Below, one piece after another: positions 1-10,188 of a DNA stretch of 64,000 nt. The translations under genes were made by a program, and so were the position numbers. The notes under the pieces are model-generated. The model was not told where the DNA came from, ran no database searches, and saw nothing but the letters and a program-made list of their open reading frames with translations. The DNA is from Chitinophagales bacterium (GTDB lineage Bacteria; Bacteroidota; Bacteroidia; Chitinophagales; JADJOU01). The stretch is taken from NCBI GenBank assembly GCA_016787225.1, contig JAEUUY010000006.1:143700-207699 (forward strand), in the 5' to 3' direction. The first letter of the stretch is position 1, and every line of letters starts with the position of its first letter.

Positions 1-166
1 TTTCTGGTAAGTACTCGGTGAGGTTATAAAATTTATCAAAAATCACCTCATCTGTCTTCGTGTTATATACGAATAAGTTTGCCTCATCTCTAGGTTCAGC
101 AGGATGCCTGCCGATATTAGTTTCATTTATTGGATAGTCAAATTGGCTTAAAGGGTGCTGGTTCAT
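1..166 (-). CDS. Hypothetical protein, N-terminal part (runs off the window)
   Basis: An open frame starts at an ATG whose complement is at 164-166 and stays open for 55 codons to the window edge. It begins MNQHPLSQFDYPINETNI and is hydrophilic, with no signal peptide or membrane segment visible. It lies 81 bp downstream of the ECF sigma factor gene on the same strand, so the two are probably co-transcribed. I do not recognise the family. A zinc-containing or membrane anti-sigma factor is often found in this position, but nothing in these 55 residues shows one. Confidence that it is a gene rests on the open frame, the ATG and the position. Confidence 0.5.
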   Translation of the reverse strand, partial: MNQHPLSQFDYPINETNIGRHPAEPRDEANLFVYNTKTDEVIFDKFYNLTEYLPE

Positions 167-247
167 AAATAGCCAAAGCTATTTAAATTAAAAATTGTTA
201 GTCAAAAAATTGTTTAGGACTACTGCCTATCAATATAATTAATAGCG

Positions 248-823
248 CTACTTCCCTTTCTTAATTAGCTTGCGCAAATTAATTAATGCATAACGCATAC
301 GACCAAGAGCGGTATTGATATTCGTACCCGTCATATCGGCTATTTCTTTAAAGCTATAATCATAATAATGTCGAAATACTATTATTTCTCGTTGTTCATC
401 GGGCAATAGTTCAAGGTATTTTGATATATCAATAGATTCTTCATCGCTTATAATCTGATCTTCCTTGTATGATTCCTCAATGGAGACATTATCTAAAATA
501 TCATACTCTGGATTATCGTTTGCAACGATTTTTTCCTTTTGATTCTTACGAAAGTGATCCATACACAGGTTATGTGCTATACGCATAACCCATGGTATAA
601 ATTTTCCTTCTTCAGCATACTTTTCCTCTTTAAGCTTATGCAAGACTTTTATAAAGGTATCTTGAAATATATCATCGGCCACCTCGTGGTCTTTAACTAT
701 GATATAAATGGACGTGTAAACTTTGTCTTTGTGCTTTAAGAAAAGTGCTTCAAAGGCGGTATCATCTCCGCTAATGTATTGGTGGATAAGATCAATATCC
801 TGCATTGCTACCTTGGTTCTCAT
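248..823 (-). CDS. ECF-family RNA polymerase sigma factor
   Basis: A 191-residue sigma-70 family factor of the extracytoplasmic-function type, directing RNA polymerase core to a specific promoter set. Region 2 spans about residues 22-93 and contains the -10-recognition helix with DIFQDTF at 51-57 and the IPWVMRIAHNLCMDHFRK stretch. Region 4, the -35-binding helix-turn-helix, spans about 133-186 (LLPDEQREIIVFRHYYDYSFKEIA). Regions 1.1 and 3 are absent, as expected for ECF factors. A frame extension to a TTG at 829 exists, but the ATG at 823 is the natural start; a further ATG lies at residue 7. No anti-sigma gene is recognisable next to it, unless the partial gene downstream is one. Its target regulon cannot be told from the sequence. 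Confidence 0.93.
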   Translation of the reverse strand: MRTKVAMQDIDLIHQYISGDDTAFEALFLKHKDKVYTSIYIIVKDHEVADDIFQDTFIKVLHKLKEEKYAEEGKFIPWVMRIAHNLCMDHFRKNQKEKIVANDNPEYDILDNVSIEESYKEDQIISDEESIDISKYLELLPDEQREIIVFRHYYDYSFKEIADMTGTNINTALGRMRYALINLRKLIKKGK

Positions 824-1063
824 ACTCAAACGTTTTTTAGAAAGTGAATAAATAATTTTATGAGTAGAGGTTCTAAACCATAGGCAATTTTCTTATTTTA
901 AATTTTACAATCACAAAAATAATACAATTTTATGACAATAGGATATATTTTTTTTCGAATTAGTTTAATTTCAAAACGAATATTGTGTTAATTTATTGTA
1001 ATTATTTTCAATCATCCTTAATTTCCTTAGTGAGTTTTTTAAATTAAAATTCAATTTGTTGAA

Positions 1064-1071
1064 TAACTTTG
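1064..1071 (+). promoter_or_regulatory. Bacteroidota-type -7 element upstream of uvrA
   Basis: TAACTTTG matches the Bacteroidota -7 consensus TAnnTTTG and lies 14 bp upstream of the uvrA ATG. No clear TTTG -33 box is present 17-23 bp further upstream, so only half of the promoter is supported. Confidence 0.4.
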
Positions 1072-1085
1072 TAGTTTTTCATTTT

Positions 1086-3836
1086 ATGCAAGATATTCAG
1101 ATAAAAGGCGCTAAAACACATAACCTCAAAAATATTGATGTTACTATACCGCGTAATAAACTGGTGGTAATAACCGGTGTATCTGGATCTGGGAAATCAT
1201 CGCTCACAATAGACACCCTTTATGCTGAGGGTCAAAGAAAATATATCGAAAGCCTCTCAAGTTACGCTCGTCAATTTCTGCAAAGGATGAATAAACCCGA
1301 TGTAGAATACATAAAAGGATTGTGCCCTGCCATAGCGATAGAACAAAAAGTAGCAGGAGCCACAAATCGATCGACCGTAGGTACAATGACTGAAATATAT
1401 GACTACCTCCGACTATTGTATGCACGAATTGGGAAAACCTATTCTCCTAAATCAGGTAAATTAGTTAGTAAAGACGAGGTTTCAGACGTTGTGAATTTTT
1501 TAAAAGAACAAAACCAATCAGAAAAATGGTTTTTGGGATTTGAGATCAAACTAGATAAATCTATAGAACAACAATTAACCGTATTGTTATCAAAGGGTTT
1601 TCAAAGAGTTTATCGCAAAAATTCGTTTGAAAAAATTGAAGATATTTTAGAGACTTTGTCTGATTGGAAAAAAGAAAAAACCATTGTGGTTGTAGTTCAA
1701 AGATTTTCTTTATCGGATGAATCAAACGAAGATTTCTACCAACAACTCGCAGATAGCATTCAATCTTGTTTTGAAGAAACGCATGGGGAATGTATTGTGT
1801 TCAATATTGATCAAAAAATATCTCATCATTTCAATAATCGCTTTGAAGCAGATGGAATCATTTTTGAATTGCCAAGTCCTCAATTCTTTAATTTCAACAA
1901 CTCTTATGGCGCTTGCCAAAATTGCGAAGGAATGGGCAATGTATTGGGCATTGATGAAGATTTAGTCATACCAGATAAAACTCGAACCTTGTTCGAAGAA
2001 TGCGTGACACCATGGAAAGGAGCAAAATCGAAAGAATATCATACTGCCTTCATTAAAAAGGCTGAAGCCAATGGTTTTCCTATTCATAGACCCTATCATT
2101 TATTGACAAAAAAAGAACTAGAACTATTGTGGGACGGGAATAAGTCCACGAAAGGAATCAATGATTTCTTTAAAATGGTCGAGAGTAATTTATATAAAAT
2201 TGAATACAGAATTCTATATTCTCGATATCGAGGCAAGAGCCTATGCAAAGAGTGTTCTGGTCATCGCATTCGTAAAGATGCTTTTAATGTTAAAATTCAA
2301 AACACACATATTGGAGAGCTGCTGTCCATGTCTATTTGGGAACTGATTGATTTTATAGGGAAACTTAAATTAAGTCCCACCGATACGGAGATATCCAAGA
2401 GAATATTATTTGAAATTGAGTATAGACTAGGTTTTATGAATGATGTCGGCTTAGGATATCTTTCTCTCAATAGACTGGCAAACTCTCTCAGCGGAGGAGA
2501 ATGCCAACGAATCAATTTGACACGCACCCTTGGAAGCAATTTAACGGATTCGATGTATATTCTTGATGAGCCTTCTATTGGCTTGCACCCTCGAGATACT
2601 AAAAGATTAATTACTTTTTTGAGAAAATTGCGCGATTTAAACAACACTGTTATCGTCGTCGAACATGAAGAAGACATTATTCGAGCTAGTGACTATATTA
2701 TTGACATTGGCCCTAAAGCTGGCGTGCATGGAGGAAGCGTGGTTTATCAAGGAGATTTTGATAAATTATCTTCCGATAAAAACAGTTTGACGACTCAATA
2801 TCTCACTCAAATAGAGCAAGTCAGACGAACAGAACATTTTCATGGTTTTAGAAAATATATTGAGATTATCGGTGCTAGTCATCACAATCTAAAAAATATC
2901 GATGTTAAGATTCCTTTGAATTGCATTACAGTGGTTTCAGGTGTTTCTGGATCAGGAAAAACCACTTTGATTAAAAAGATTCTTTATCCAGCTTTAATGC
3001 TCAAGCTTGGAAATCCTGTATATAAACCCGGTCTTCACAATGAGATAAAAGGGGATATAAAGAGTATAGAACATGTCGAACTTATTGACCAAAATCCACT
3101 TGGGCGCAGCAGCCGAAGCAATCCTGTTACCTATGTCAAAGCTTATGATGCTATTCGAGATTTATTCGCCAATTTGCCTGCATCAAAACTACTTAAACTT
3201 GCGCCTAAAGATTTTTCATTTAATGTAGTAGGCGGTAGATGCGAAAGTTGCAAAGGGGATGGCGTACAAGTCGTATCTATGCAGTTTCTAGCAGATGTAG
3301 AACTGGTCTGTGATGAATGTAAAGGCAAGCGATTTCAGTCACACGTCTTAGATGTCGTGTATCAAGATAAAAATATTTTTGATGTTCTTGAAATGACCAT
3401 TGAAGATGCTGTAAAATTTTTCCACGGTCATAAATCAATCGTAGAAAAAATTAAACCTTTGGAGGAAATAGGTCTTGGCTACTTAAAATTAGGCCAATCA
3501 AGTTCTACCCTTAGTGGCGGTGAGGCACAGCGTGTCAAATTAGCCAGTTATTTAGCTAAGAACACTGGCATGGCCAAGCACATTTTCATCTTTGATGAAC
3601 CGACTACAGGTCTGCATTTCTATGATGTTCAGAAACTATTAATCGCTATGGAAAAATTAGTGCGGAATGGACATTCTGTTATCGTCATAGAGCACAATAT
3701 GGATATAATTCGCAATGCGGATTATATTATAGATTTAGGCCCAGAAGGTGGGGAAGGTGGAGGATCTTTGATTTTCCAAGGATCGGTTTCTGACCTAAAA
3801 AATTCTAAATCAAGCCATACCGCACGATTTATCTAA
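1086..3836 (+). CDS. uvrA: Excinuclease ABC subunit A (UvrA)
   Basis: UvrA is the damage-recognition ATPase of nucleotide excision repair. It dimerises, loads UvrB on lesions and is then displaced. The protein is 916 residues with the duplicated ABC architecture. Walker A is GVSGSGKSS at about 31-39 and again GVSGSGKTT near 620. ABC signatures LSGGECQR and LSGGEAQR lie near 468 and 808. Walker B stretches are [11 protein letters not shown] and [10 protein letters not shown]. The zinc module CESCKGDG ... CDECKGKR lies near 718-745, and a second CxxC pair ([15 protein letters not shown]) sits in the first half. The region between about 125 and 245 is retained, so this is not the shortened class that lacks a UvrB-binding insert. 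The frame extends to a TTG at 1056, but ATG 1086 gives the conserved N-terminus [14 protein letters not shown]. No uvrB or uvrC is in the window. Confidence 0.96.
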   Translation: MQDIQIKGAKTHNLKNIDVTIPRNKLVVITGVSGSGKSSLTIDTLYAEGQRKYIESLSSYARQFLQRMNKPDVEYIKGLCPAIAIEQKVAGATNRSTVGTMTEIYDYLRLLYARIGKTYSPKSGKLVSKDEVSDVVNFLKEQNQSEKWFLGFEIKLDKSIEQQLTVLLSKGFQRVYRKNSFEKIEDILETLSDWKKEKTIVVVVQRFSLSDESNEDFYQQLADSIQSCFEETHGECIVFNIDQKISHHFNNRFEADGIIFELPSPQFFNFNNSYGACQNCEGMGNVLGIDEDLVIPDKTRTLFEECVTPWKGAKSKEYHTAFIKKAEANGFPIHRPYHLLTKKELELLWDGNKSTKGINDFFKMVESNLYKIEYRILYSRYRGKSLCKECSGHRIRKDAFNVKIQNTHIGELLSMSIWELIDFIGKLKLSPTDTEISKRILFEIEYRLGFMNDVGLGYLSLNRLANSLSGGECQRINLTRTLGSNLTDSMYILDEPSIGLHPRDTKRLITFLRKLRDLNNTVIVVEHEEDIIRASDYIIDIGPKAGVHGGSVVYQGDFDKLSSDKNSLTTQYLTQIEQVRRTEHFHGFRKYIEIIGASHHNLKNIDVKIPLNCITVVSGVSGSGKTTLIKKILYPALMLKLGNPVYKPGLHNEIKGDIKSIEHVELIDQNPLGRSSRSNPVTYVKAYDAIRDLFANLPASKLLKLAPKDFSFNVVGGRCESCKGDGVQVVSMQFLADVELVCDECKGKRFQSHVLDVVYQDKNIFDVLEMTIEDAVKFFHGHKSIVEKIKPLEEIGLGYLKLGQSSSTLSGGEAQRVKLASYLAKNTGMAKHIFIFDEPTTGLHFYDVQKLLIAMEKLVRNGHSVIVIEHNMDIIRNADYIIDLGPEGGEGGGSLIFQGSVSDLKNSKSSHTARFI

Positions 3837-3898
3837 AGTTAAACATTTATTAATCGCTTTTTCCACATTTTTTATTAATTTCGTCTTCTAAAATCTAC

Positions 3899-4819
3899 AT
3901 GAAGAAAGGATTTTTAATTTTATTTTTCGGATTAAGCATAACGCTTTTTAGCCAAACACACGAACTTGGTGGAGGCATAGGTTTTGCCTACTATTTTGGC
4001 GACCTGAATATTGTTAATCACAACAGGCATCCTTTTACATTTATCACTGAGTCTTTTAATCCCAAAAATTATAAGATGGCTTATTCTTTGAGCTATCGTT
4101 ATAATTTTTTAAATCGATTTAGCCTTGGTGCAAACTTTAATCACCTCTACCTGTCTGGCTACGATTCTGACAATAAATCCAAAGAGATTTATGACGAAGA
4201 GTGGTCAAGGCTTGTTCGCAATTTAAGTTTTCACACTGCTGTTAACTCTTTATCTATAGATGTGCGCTACGAACACTTTAGAACAGAAGATGCCTGGGGC
4301 ACCTCATACAACCGTGAATATAATAGCTGGGTTGTTTCCCCTTATGCCGCAGCAGGTTTGGGTATATTTAGTTTTAACCCCAAAACATGGTATAAGGGTG
4401 AAGAAATAGAATTACAGCCATTAGGGACCGAAGGTCAAGGTATTAAGCCCTATGGTCAAAAATACAGCTTGACTGGACTAATTTTGCCATTATCATTAGG
4501 AATACGCTTTATCGAACCTGGTAGAGTTTATTCTATTGGCATAGATTTTACTTATACTTATACCTTTACCGACTATCTGGATGATGTCAGCAGTAAGTCT
4601 TATGTAGATCCTTCGGTGTTTCGAAATAACTATGACCCAAGTAAAGCGGATTTGGTTATCGCATTATCTAACAGAAATCCCGAATCTCGATATCCTGGAG
4701 TAATCGGCAGCCCTGAAGACATCAGAGGCAACCCTTCACAAAGCGATGCCTACCTATCTGGCCAAGTGCGCTTTACCGTTTTCTTAGACGCTTTTCAGCA
4801 AAAGTATTGGAGATTTTAG
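3899..4819 (+). CDS. DUF6089-type outer-membrane beta-barrel protein
   Basis: A 306-residue exported protein with a signal peptide (about residues 1-18, ending LFS before QTHELGGG) followed by alternating aromatic/glycine beta-strand patterns typical of small outer-membrane barrels. The opening GGGIGFAYYFGDLN and the late TDYLDDVSSKSYVDPSVF resemble the DUF6089 family of Bacteroidota. That family includes the type IX secretion component PorG, although most members have no assigned role. The C-terminus ends in Phe (KYWRF), as outer-membrane barrels often do. It stands alone, 62 bp after uvrA and convergent with the NlpC/P60 gene. A structural barrel is well supported; a secretion role is only a family-level possibility. 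Confidence 0.75.
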   Translation: MKKGFLILFFGLSITLFSQTHELGGGIGFAYYFGDLNIVNHNRHPFTFITESFNPKNYKMAYSLSYRYNFLNRFSLGANFNHLYLSGYDSDNKSKEIYDEEWSRLVRNLSFHTAVNSLSIDVRYEHFRTEDAWGTSYNREYNSWVVSPYAAAGLGIFSFNPKTWYKGEEIELQPLGTEGQGIKPYGQKYSLTGLILPLSLGIRFIEPGRVYSIGIDFTYTYTFTDYLDDVSSKSYVDPSVFRNNYDPSKADLVIALSNRNPESRYPGVIGSPEDIRGNPSQSDAYLSGQVRFTVFLDAFQQKYWRF

Positions 4820-4831
4820 GAGGACTTTGTC

Positions 4832-5374
4832 TCACGGTTTTCTAATCCTAGCTATAAAAGAGAATCTTTTTTTATAATATTCTTCTTCTAATGAGTTTAT
4901 TATTACTCCTTGGCTCGTACTAGCATGCACAAATTTATTATTTGCCAAATAAATCCCTACATGAGAGATTTTCGAATTTTGATTGATTGAGAAAAAAACT
5001 AAATCGCCTTCTTGTGCCTCTGACTTTTGTATTTTTTTTCCCTGTTCTGCCAGTTTAGCAGAAGGAAAATAATAGGTTTGCGGAAAACGATAAACCTCTC
5101 GCAATAAAGTACAACTAAAATTAGAGCAGTCTACGCCCGATTTTGTCTTTCCTCCAAACTTATATGGTACACCCCTCCATTCCTCAATAAATTCGTATAA
5201 AGCTTCATCATAAACGCTCTGACCTATTATTTTGCTATACTTTTCTAATAGGCTCTTTTTATTTGTACTTGAGGTTTCTCTGGGCGTAGCAGGTTTTGAT
5301 TTTTTCTTAAAAATGCTACAAGAGTTCATATAAAGAAGAAAGCAAATACTAAAAAAATAGATAATTCTATTCAT
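4832..5374 (-). CDS. NlpC/P60 (C40) cell-wall peptidase lipoprotein
   Basis: A 180-residue lipoprotein predicted to cleave peptidoglycan stem peptides (gamma-D-Glu-diamino acid bonds in this family) in the periplasm. A type II signal peptide ends at Cys19 (LLYMNSC), followed by a Lys/Thr/Ser-rich linker. The C40 domain starts near residue 53. The catalytic Cys83 is in GVDCSNFSC. His138 is in KISHVGIYL and the third polar position is His150 in KFVHAST. GRVPYKFGG-like residues (WRGVPYKFGGKT) precede the Cys as in family members. The length is that of a minimal one-domain enzyme with no SH3 or LysM modules. It is convergent with the upstream barrel gene. Confidence 0.92.
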   Translation of the reverse strand: MNRIIYFFSICFLLYMNSCSIFKKKSKPATPRETSSTNKKSLLEKYSKIIGQSVYDEALYEFIEEWRGVPYKFGGKTKSGVDCSNFSCTLLREVYRFPQTYYFPSAKLAEQGKKIQKSEAQEGDLVFFSINQNSKISHVGIYLANNKFVHASTSQGVIINSLEEEYYKKRFSFIARIRKP

Positions 5375-5488
5375 ATAGCAAAGCTAAATCAGTATTGATT
5401 TATAACAAAAGAAATCTAGCAACATACTACTATACTCCTGTCTATATTTTCGTGCAGATATAAATTTTGCTAGAAAAAATCAGAAGCA

Positions 5489-5505
5489 AATAAAACCGCT
5501 ATTGG
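5489..5505 (+). repeat. Solo end of the 124-bp MITE family
   Basis: TAAAACCGCTATTGGTA is identical to the right end of the MITE copies at 16311-16433 and 60761-60884. I see no matching left end nearby, so this is either a degraded copy or a shared terminal sequence. Confidence 0.4.
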
Positions 5506-5517
5506 TATAAATTGTAT

Positions 5518-6120
5518 TTAACTATAGCTATCTATGATACTATTTAAGAATTCAAATCTCGAAGAATTTAAATTATATATTGATTTTCTTCCTTCTTCTT
5601 TTTTAGAAATAAAATCAAAGGATGCTAAAAGTTTCAAGTTTTGAGATGTGATGGACTGTGATTGACCAGAAAGGTTCGCTAACTCGTTCACACTTGCGGG
5701 TCCATTTCGATCAATAATTTCTAAAAGCGCTAACCTCACTGGATTTAAAAGTAATTTCAGATACTTATACGTTTCAAATATTTTTGAATAAGCATTCTTT
5801 AATTCAATGGCTTTAAGGTCTTCCTCGTTTCTTAATCGTGCACAAAGAGCTATCATCTTTTCTATCTCTATTCTATTTACTTGATAATACCGTTCTTTCT
5901 TTTTTGCCTTTACCTGCACTAAATCCGCTTTTTTCAATACCGATAATTGTTGACTAACAATAGCTTGATCCATATTGGTGAGTTCCACTATTTTACCTAC
6001 ATTTAATGAGCTTTGATTATTAATAAGACTCAATAAATAAAATCGACTAGTGCCGCTGACCGCTCGCAATTTGAGATAAATCAATCTATATTTTTGTAGT
6101 CGTAACGGATCAAATATCAT
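5518..6120 (-). CDS. Tandem winged-helix (ArsR-like) transcriptional regulator
   Basis: A 200-residue protein built of two winged helix-turn-helix domains. The first is at about 10-95 (FYLLSLINNQ ... DQAIVSQQLSVLKKADLVQVK ... ERYYQVN). The second is at about 118-198 (RLALLEIIDRNGPASVNELAN ... QSITSQNLKLLASFDFISK ... KSIYNLN). Both follow the ArsR pattern in which the recognition helix precedes a beta-wing. No Cys pair for metal binding is visible in the recognition helices, so an arsenic or heavy-metal role is not supported. Its ATG overlaps the stop of tsaB in an ATGA, which implies translational coupling. The duplicated domain in one chain would let a monomer act like a dimer. Targets are unknown. 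Confidence 0.8.
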   Translation of the reverse strand: MIFDPLRLQKYRLIYLKLRAVSGTSRFYLLSLINNQSSLNVGKIVELTNMDQAIVSQQLSVLKKADLVQVKAKKKERYYQVNRIEIEKMIALCARLRNEEDLKAIELKNAYSKIFETYKYLKLLLNPVRLALLEIIDRNGPASVNELANLSGQSQSITSQNLKLLASFDFISKKEEGRKSIYNLNSSRFEFLNSIIDSYS

Positions 6121-6749
6121 TTTTTAGCAATATAATTATTGACTATATACTCTGGTTCGAAGCTGCGAATATCGACAAAATCTTTGTTATTCCATTTTTC
6201 AAGCACTGCCTTTGTTAAATCTTTTGCGCTTAGCTCTATATCGTTCCCCTTTTCTAAATAATATACCCAAGGGTTTCGCGATAAATATATTTCAGTTTCG
6301 ATGTCGGTGATATGCTTGAAAAGGGTTGATGATAATTGTCTACTTTGATTTAAATGACTATAGAAATAGTTGCCTCTCCGCGCATCCATCAAAACAAAGA
6401 TATCTGTTACATCGGTGGCTTTAACTTCGTACAAATATTTGACGTAAGCTGTAAGACCGCAAATAGCTATAAGCGGAATATCTAAGGCAAAACACAAGCC
6501 CTTAGAGGTAGATGATCCCACTCTCAGACCTGTAAATGAGCCCGGACCCTGGTTTACCGCAATAGCTGAAAGTTGTTTTATTTCAATTTTTGCCTGAATC
6601 AACAAGTCTTGTATTACCATATTTATTTTTCTGGCATGGCTGTTTTCGTCTTGCGTTTCCTTGTAATAAGCAAGCGTCTGTTCGGAAAGAACATCTAGCA
6701 ATGAAGCAGACAATCTCTTAGTAGCTGTATCTAAAATAAGAATATACAC
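6117..6749 (-). CDS. tsaB: tRNA threonylcarbamoyladenosine biosynthesis protein TsaB
   Basis: TsaB is the inactive ASKHA-fold partner that holds TsaD and TsaE in the complex making N6-threonylcarbamoyl-adenosine at position 37 of ANN-decoding tRNAs. The 210-residue protein has the N-terminal ILILDTATKRLSASLLD strand and the diagnostic GPGSFTGLRVG motif at 68-78, followed by KGLCFALDIPLIAICGL. The frame begins with GTG at 6749; no better ATG is upstream. It overlaps the downstream HTH regulator gene by 4 bp. tsaD and tsaE are not in this window. Confidence 0.93.
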   Translation of the reverse strand: MYILILDTATKRLSASLLDVLSEQTLAYYKETQDENSHARKINMVIQDLLIQAKIEIKQLSAIAVNQGPGSFTGLRVGSSTSKGLCFALDIPLIAICGLTAYVKYLYEVKATDVTDIFVLMDARRGNYFYSHLNQSRQLSSTLFKHITDIETEIYLSRNPWVYYLEKGNDIELSAKDLTKAVLEKWNNKDFVDIRSFEPEYIVNNYIAKK

Positions 6750-6825
6750 GTTGCTATTTTGGTTTACGCAAAATTATTTGTCTGCAAAATAGTGGAATGT
6801 TTTTTCTTGTTTAAACAATAATTTA

Positions 6826-6855
6826 TTTGTGTTTGTTAAAAAAATATTATCTTTA
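6826..6855 (+). promoter_or_regulatory. Candidate recQ promoter
   Basis: TTTG at 6826-6829 followed after 18 bp by TATCTTTA at 6848-6855, close to the Bacteroidota pair TTTG / TAnnTTTG (last G replaced by A). The recQ ATG is 14 bp downstream, implying a very short leader. Confidence 0.4.
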
Positions 6856-6868
6856 GAGTCGAAATTTG

Positions 6869-9085
6869 ATGCTCATGGCGCCGAATACCTCTTCTCAAAT
6901 CAATCTGTCTGAACTTCTGCAAAAGAATTTCGGCTTCAGCACGTTTAAAGGTGAGCAGGAAAAAATAATTCAATCTATTTTATCTGGTAAAGACACCTTT
7001 GTGCTAATGCCCACGGGTGGCGGCAAATCTCTTTGCTACCAATTGCCGGGCATTATTTCTGAAGGTACAGCGGTCATTATTTCCCCGCTAATAGCCTTGA
7101 TGAAAAATCAAGTAGATCTCGTAAGAAATTATAATGAAAATGAGAATATTGCACACTTCTATAATAGTACGCTCAATGTAGGACAGAAACGCGCTGTAGA
7201 AAAAGAAGTATTAGAAGGCAAAACCAAGCTTCTATATATAGCCCCCGAAACATTGGCTAAACCGGATAATATTGAGTTTCTAAAGTCATTTAAAATCTCG
7301 TTTATAGCTATAGACGAAGCGCACTGTATCTCTGAGTGGGGTCATGATTTCCGACCCGAGTACAGAAAAATAAAAGATGCCATTAAAAAGATTCCTTATT
7401 CTGTTCCTATCATGGCTCTTACTGCTACGGCTACACCTAAGGTTCAGGCAGACATTGTAAAAAATCTCTCCCTTAAAAACCACAATCTTTTCATATCCTC
7501 GTTCAATAGGGCAAATCTCTATTATGAAATTAGATATAAAATCAACGATGACTGGGCTATTAAAAACATAATTCAATTTATAAAAACTCAAGAAGGAAAA
7601 ACAGGTATTATTTATGTTTTAAATAGAAAGTCCGCTGAAAAAATAGCCGAAACCCTTTGCTTAAATGGAATAAAAGCGGCTCCCTACCATGCTGGACTAG
7701 AAGCCAAGCTTAGAGCCAATACCCAAGACCAATTTCTAAATGAAGACATACATGTTATTGTTGCCACTGTAGCGTTCGGTATGGGTATAGATAAACCGGA
7801 TATACGCTATGTCATTCACTACAATATAGCCAAATCTCTTGAAAACTATTATCAGGAGACAGGTCGAGCGGGTAGAGACGGACTTGAAGGAAACTGTATC
7901 GCTTATTTTAACTATAAGGATATCAATAAGGTAGAAAAAATGTTAAGCGACAAAACAGTCACAGAAAGAGAGCGCGGCATGCTTTTAATCGATGAAACGG
8001 TTGCTTATATAGAATCTGGTGAGTGTCGTCGCAAATTTTTACTCAACTACTTCGGTGAAGAATATAATAGCTCTGCCTGCACAGAAAATAAAATGTGCGA
8101 CAACTGCGCAAAACCAAAAGAAAAAGTTGATGTTACAGATGATATTTCTCTATCTCTCAATATTATCAATTCTTGCATTGAGGCGCACTACCTGCCACAT
8201 ATCATGAATATTGCTATGGGAATAAAATCTGATGGTGTTGCCTCATATAAACACGACTTAATGCCATTTTTCGGACAGGGTAAGGATAAAAACGAGCACT
8301 ACTGGACATCGGTTTTAAGGACAACAGTTATTCACGGCTTGGTGTACAGAGAAGTGGAGGAGTATGGAACCCTTAAGCTCACGGACAAAGGTCGAGCCTA
8401 TATCAAAGAGCCATTTCATATCGAAATCTCACTCAATCATGATTATGAAAGTGAGGGCGATGTCGTCCTAGCGGGCAATAATACTTCGAGCATGGATAAA
8501 GAACTCTATAATATTCTGCTCGATGTGAGAAAGGTGGAGGCTAAAAAAGCCAATAAGCCTCCTTATGTGATTATTCAGGCACCGTCTCTCGAAGAAATGT
8601 GTTTGAAATACCCTATTACAGAAGAAGAGTTTGGGCATATTACAGGAGTCACAAAGGCTATGGCGGCAAAATACGCCAAGTCATTTTGTAGAGTTATACA
8701 AGACTATGTAGAAGAGAACGACATCATTAGACCAGACGATGTCATGGTCAAAACCATTGTCAATAAAAGCAGCGATAAGGTAAAAATCATAGCAGCTATT
8801 GATAAAAAAATCTCTCTTGAAACTATAGCGAAAGAGTTGGGTTTAAAATTTACAGAATTAGTCAATGAACTTGAATCCATCGTGCTCAATGGCACTAAAC
8901 TCAATATAAAATACTATCTGAAAGAGATTTTGGACGATGAGGTTATCGACGAAATGATGGAATTTTTCCAAAAAAATGAAACAGGGGATATCAAAGAATG
9001 CTATGAAAACTTCATAGACGACGATTTACCAGAAGATGATATTCGCTTAGTGAAGTTGCAGTTTATTGGAGAGAATTTGATGTAA
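6869..9085 (+). CDS. recQ: ATP-dependent DNA helicase RecQ
   Basis: RecQ is a 3'-5' superfamily 2 helicase acting in recombination initiation and fork repair. The Walker A motif PTGGGKS is at about 48-54, with the DEAH box at AIDEAHCISEWGHDFRPEY. Motif VI is in YYQETGRAGRDGLEG. The zinc-binding subdomain follows (GECRRKFLLNYFGE ... CTENKMCDNC), then the winged-helix RQC domain. An HRDC-like segment is near 560-620 (KKANKPPYVIIQAPSLEEMC). A long C-terminal tail continues to residue 738, making it somewhat longer than the E. coli enzyme (about 610), as is common in Bacteroidota. TTG at 6866 is in frame, but ATG at 6869 or 6875 is more likely. The gene diverges from tsaB. Confidence 0.96.
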   Translation: MLMAPNTSSQINLSELLQKNFGFSTFKGEQEKIIQSILSGKDTFVLMPTGGGKSLCYQLPGIISEGTAVIISPLIALMKNQVDLVRNYNENENIAHFYNSTLNVGQKRAVEKEVLEGKTKLLYIAPETLAKPDNIEFLKSFKISFIAIDEAHCISEWGHDFRPEYRKIKDAIKKIPYSVPIMALTATATPKVQADIVKNLSLKNHNLFISSFNRANLYYEIRYKINDDWAIKNIIQFIKTQEGKTGIIYVLNRKSAEKIAETLCLNGIKAAPYHAGLEAKLRANTQDQFLNEDIHVIVATVAFGMGIDKPDIRYVIHYNIAKSLENYYQETGRAGRDGLEGNCIAYFNYKDINKVEKMLSDKTVTERERGMLLIDETVAYIESGECRRKFLLNYFGEEYNSSACTENKMCDNCAKPKEKVDVTDDISLSLNIINSCIEAHYLPHIMNIAMGIKSDGVASYKHDLMPFFGQGKDKNEHYWTSVLRTTVIHGLVYREVEEYGTLKLTDKGRAYIKEPFHIEISLNHDYESEGDVVLAGNNTSSMDKELYNILLDVRKVEAKKANKPPYVIIQAPSLEEMCLKYPITEEEFGHITGVTKAMAAKYAKSFCRVIQDYVEENDIIRPDDVMVKTIVNKSSDKVKIIAAIDKKISLETIAKELGLKFTELVNELESIVLNGTKLNIKYYLKEILDDEVIDEMMEFFQKNETGDIKECYENFIDDDLPEDDIRLVKLQFIGENLM

Positions 9086-9291
9086 TAATTGTCTAGAGAT
9101 ACACTCAATTTTACTAAACAACTATTACCTCATAATACTGAAAAGAATCTGGCAAAATGGGGGTGATCACAAAATCACTCTTTCTTCAAAATAAAATAAT
9201 TGATTTGCCCTTCTTCTATTCGAGCGACTGATTAACATAGGAAACCGCTGCGCTAATTTCTGCGCAATTGGGCTAGTGCTTATTCTTGTTG

Positions 9292-10017
9292 TCATTTTGT
9301 ATCGTCTTGAAGCCAAGGATAAATAAATTTGTTCGATTGTTTTAATGTCCCCACTAAACTGTCTTTGTTCCATTTGAGGTCTTGATATCTGTAAGTTTCA
9401 AAAAGCAAATTGTAAGCTGATTGATGTAACCCAAGTCGTCTTAATGTTTGGAAGTCAATCATGGCAAGTTCTTCAGTTAAATTGTCTGTCCGATACTCTA
9501 TCTGTAAAAGATTTAACAAAGAGTCATTAACTAATTTTTTGTTAGCGTTCATTGACAGTCCAGCAGAACTTAATTTATATTTAAATGCGTAGTTTATGTC
9601 TTTTATAATTTGGTAAACAATGCTGTCGTTTTTTTCTGCTTTCCGTCTTTGCCAAAATTCTCTGTAATATTTTTCTTTTATGTCTTTTTGGTAAAAGGTT
9701 TGTTCTAAACTGTCAAGAAGCTGACGGCCTTTTTTGTTTATATAAATGTCTTGTATAATAAGTGGATTGTTAAAAAGCATGTTATCGGAAATGAGTTTTG
9801 AATACCCAAATTTTTTAAATGTCTCATGAATTGCTAAAAGGTTTTCTGGTTTTCTAATCCATTTATTTGTTAGCCAGTCACCATTACGTAACTCAAAAAA
9901 AGTCAATTCACTTTCAACATAGTTTTTCCTGTCATCCTTTGTCGAGTTATTGCAACTTGTCAGAAGCAAAAAAAGTACTATTAATGTGTTGAGAGTCTTA
10001 CTCATAGCATTACCCAT
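9292..10017 (-). CDS. Hypothetical lipoprotein
   Basis: A 241-residue protein with a type II signal peptide: a hydrophobic core IVLFLLLTSC with the lipobox Cys followed by NNSTKDD. An internal ATG at residue 5 (10005) would also give a complete signal. The mature part is charged and mostly helical, rich in Lys/Asp/Tyr, with paired tryptophans (NGDWLTNKWIRKPE). No catalytic motif is apparent and I do not recognise the family. It is a single minus-strand gene between recQ and the TerC gene, with no operon partner. It is likely anchored in the outer or inner membrane on the periplasmic side. Confidence 0.7.
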   Translation of the reverse strand: MGNAMSKTLNTLIVLFLLLTSCNNSTKDDRKNYVESELTFFELRNGDWLTNKWIRKPENLLAIHETFKKFGYSKLISDNMLFNNPLIIQDIYINKKGRQLLDSLEQTFYQKDIKEKYYREFWQRRKAEKNDSIVYQIIKDINYAFKYKLSSAGLSMNANKKLVNDSLLNLLQIEYRTDNLTEELAMIDFQTLRRLGLHQSAYNLLFETYRYQDLKWNKDSLVGTLKQSNKFIYPWLQDDTK

Positions 10018-10188
10018 TTTGTCAGTTCGTCTAAAAACTCATTTTACCTCAAAAATAAGCCTATAGGAGTGAATTGCGTTGAATTTTTTGGCTTTATATA
10101 TAGCTTATAAAATCACTATGCTTCACGCATTTAGTTTTTCTATGTTATTTTCGCCTTTTATTCTATCTACCTTTATTCAAATATCTAA

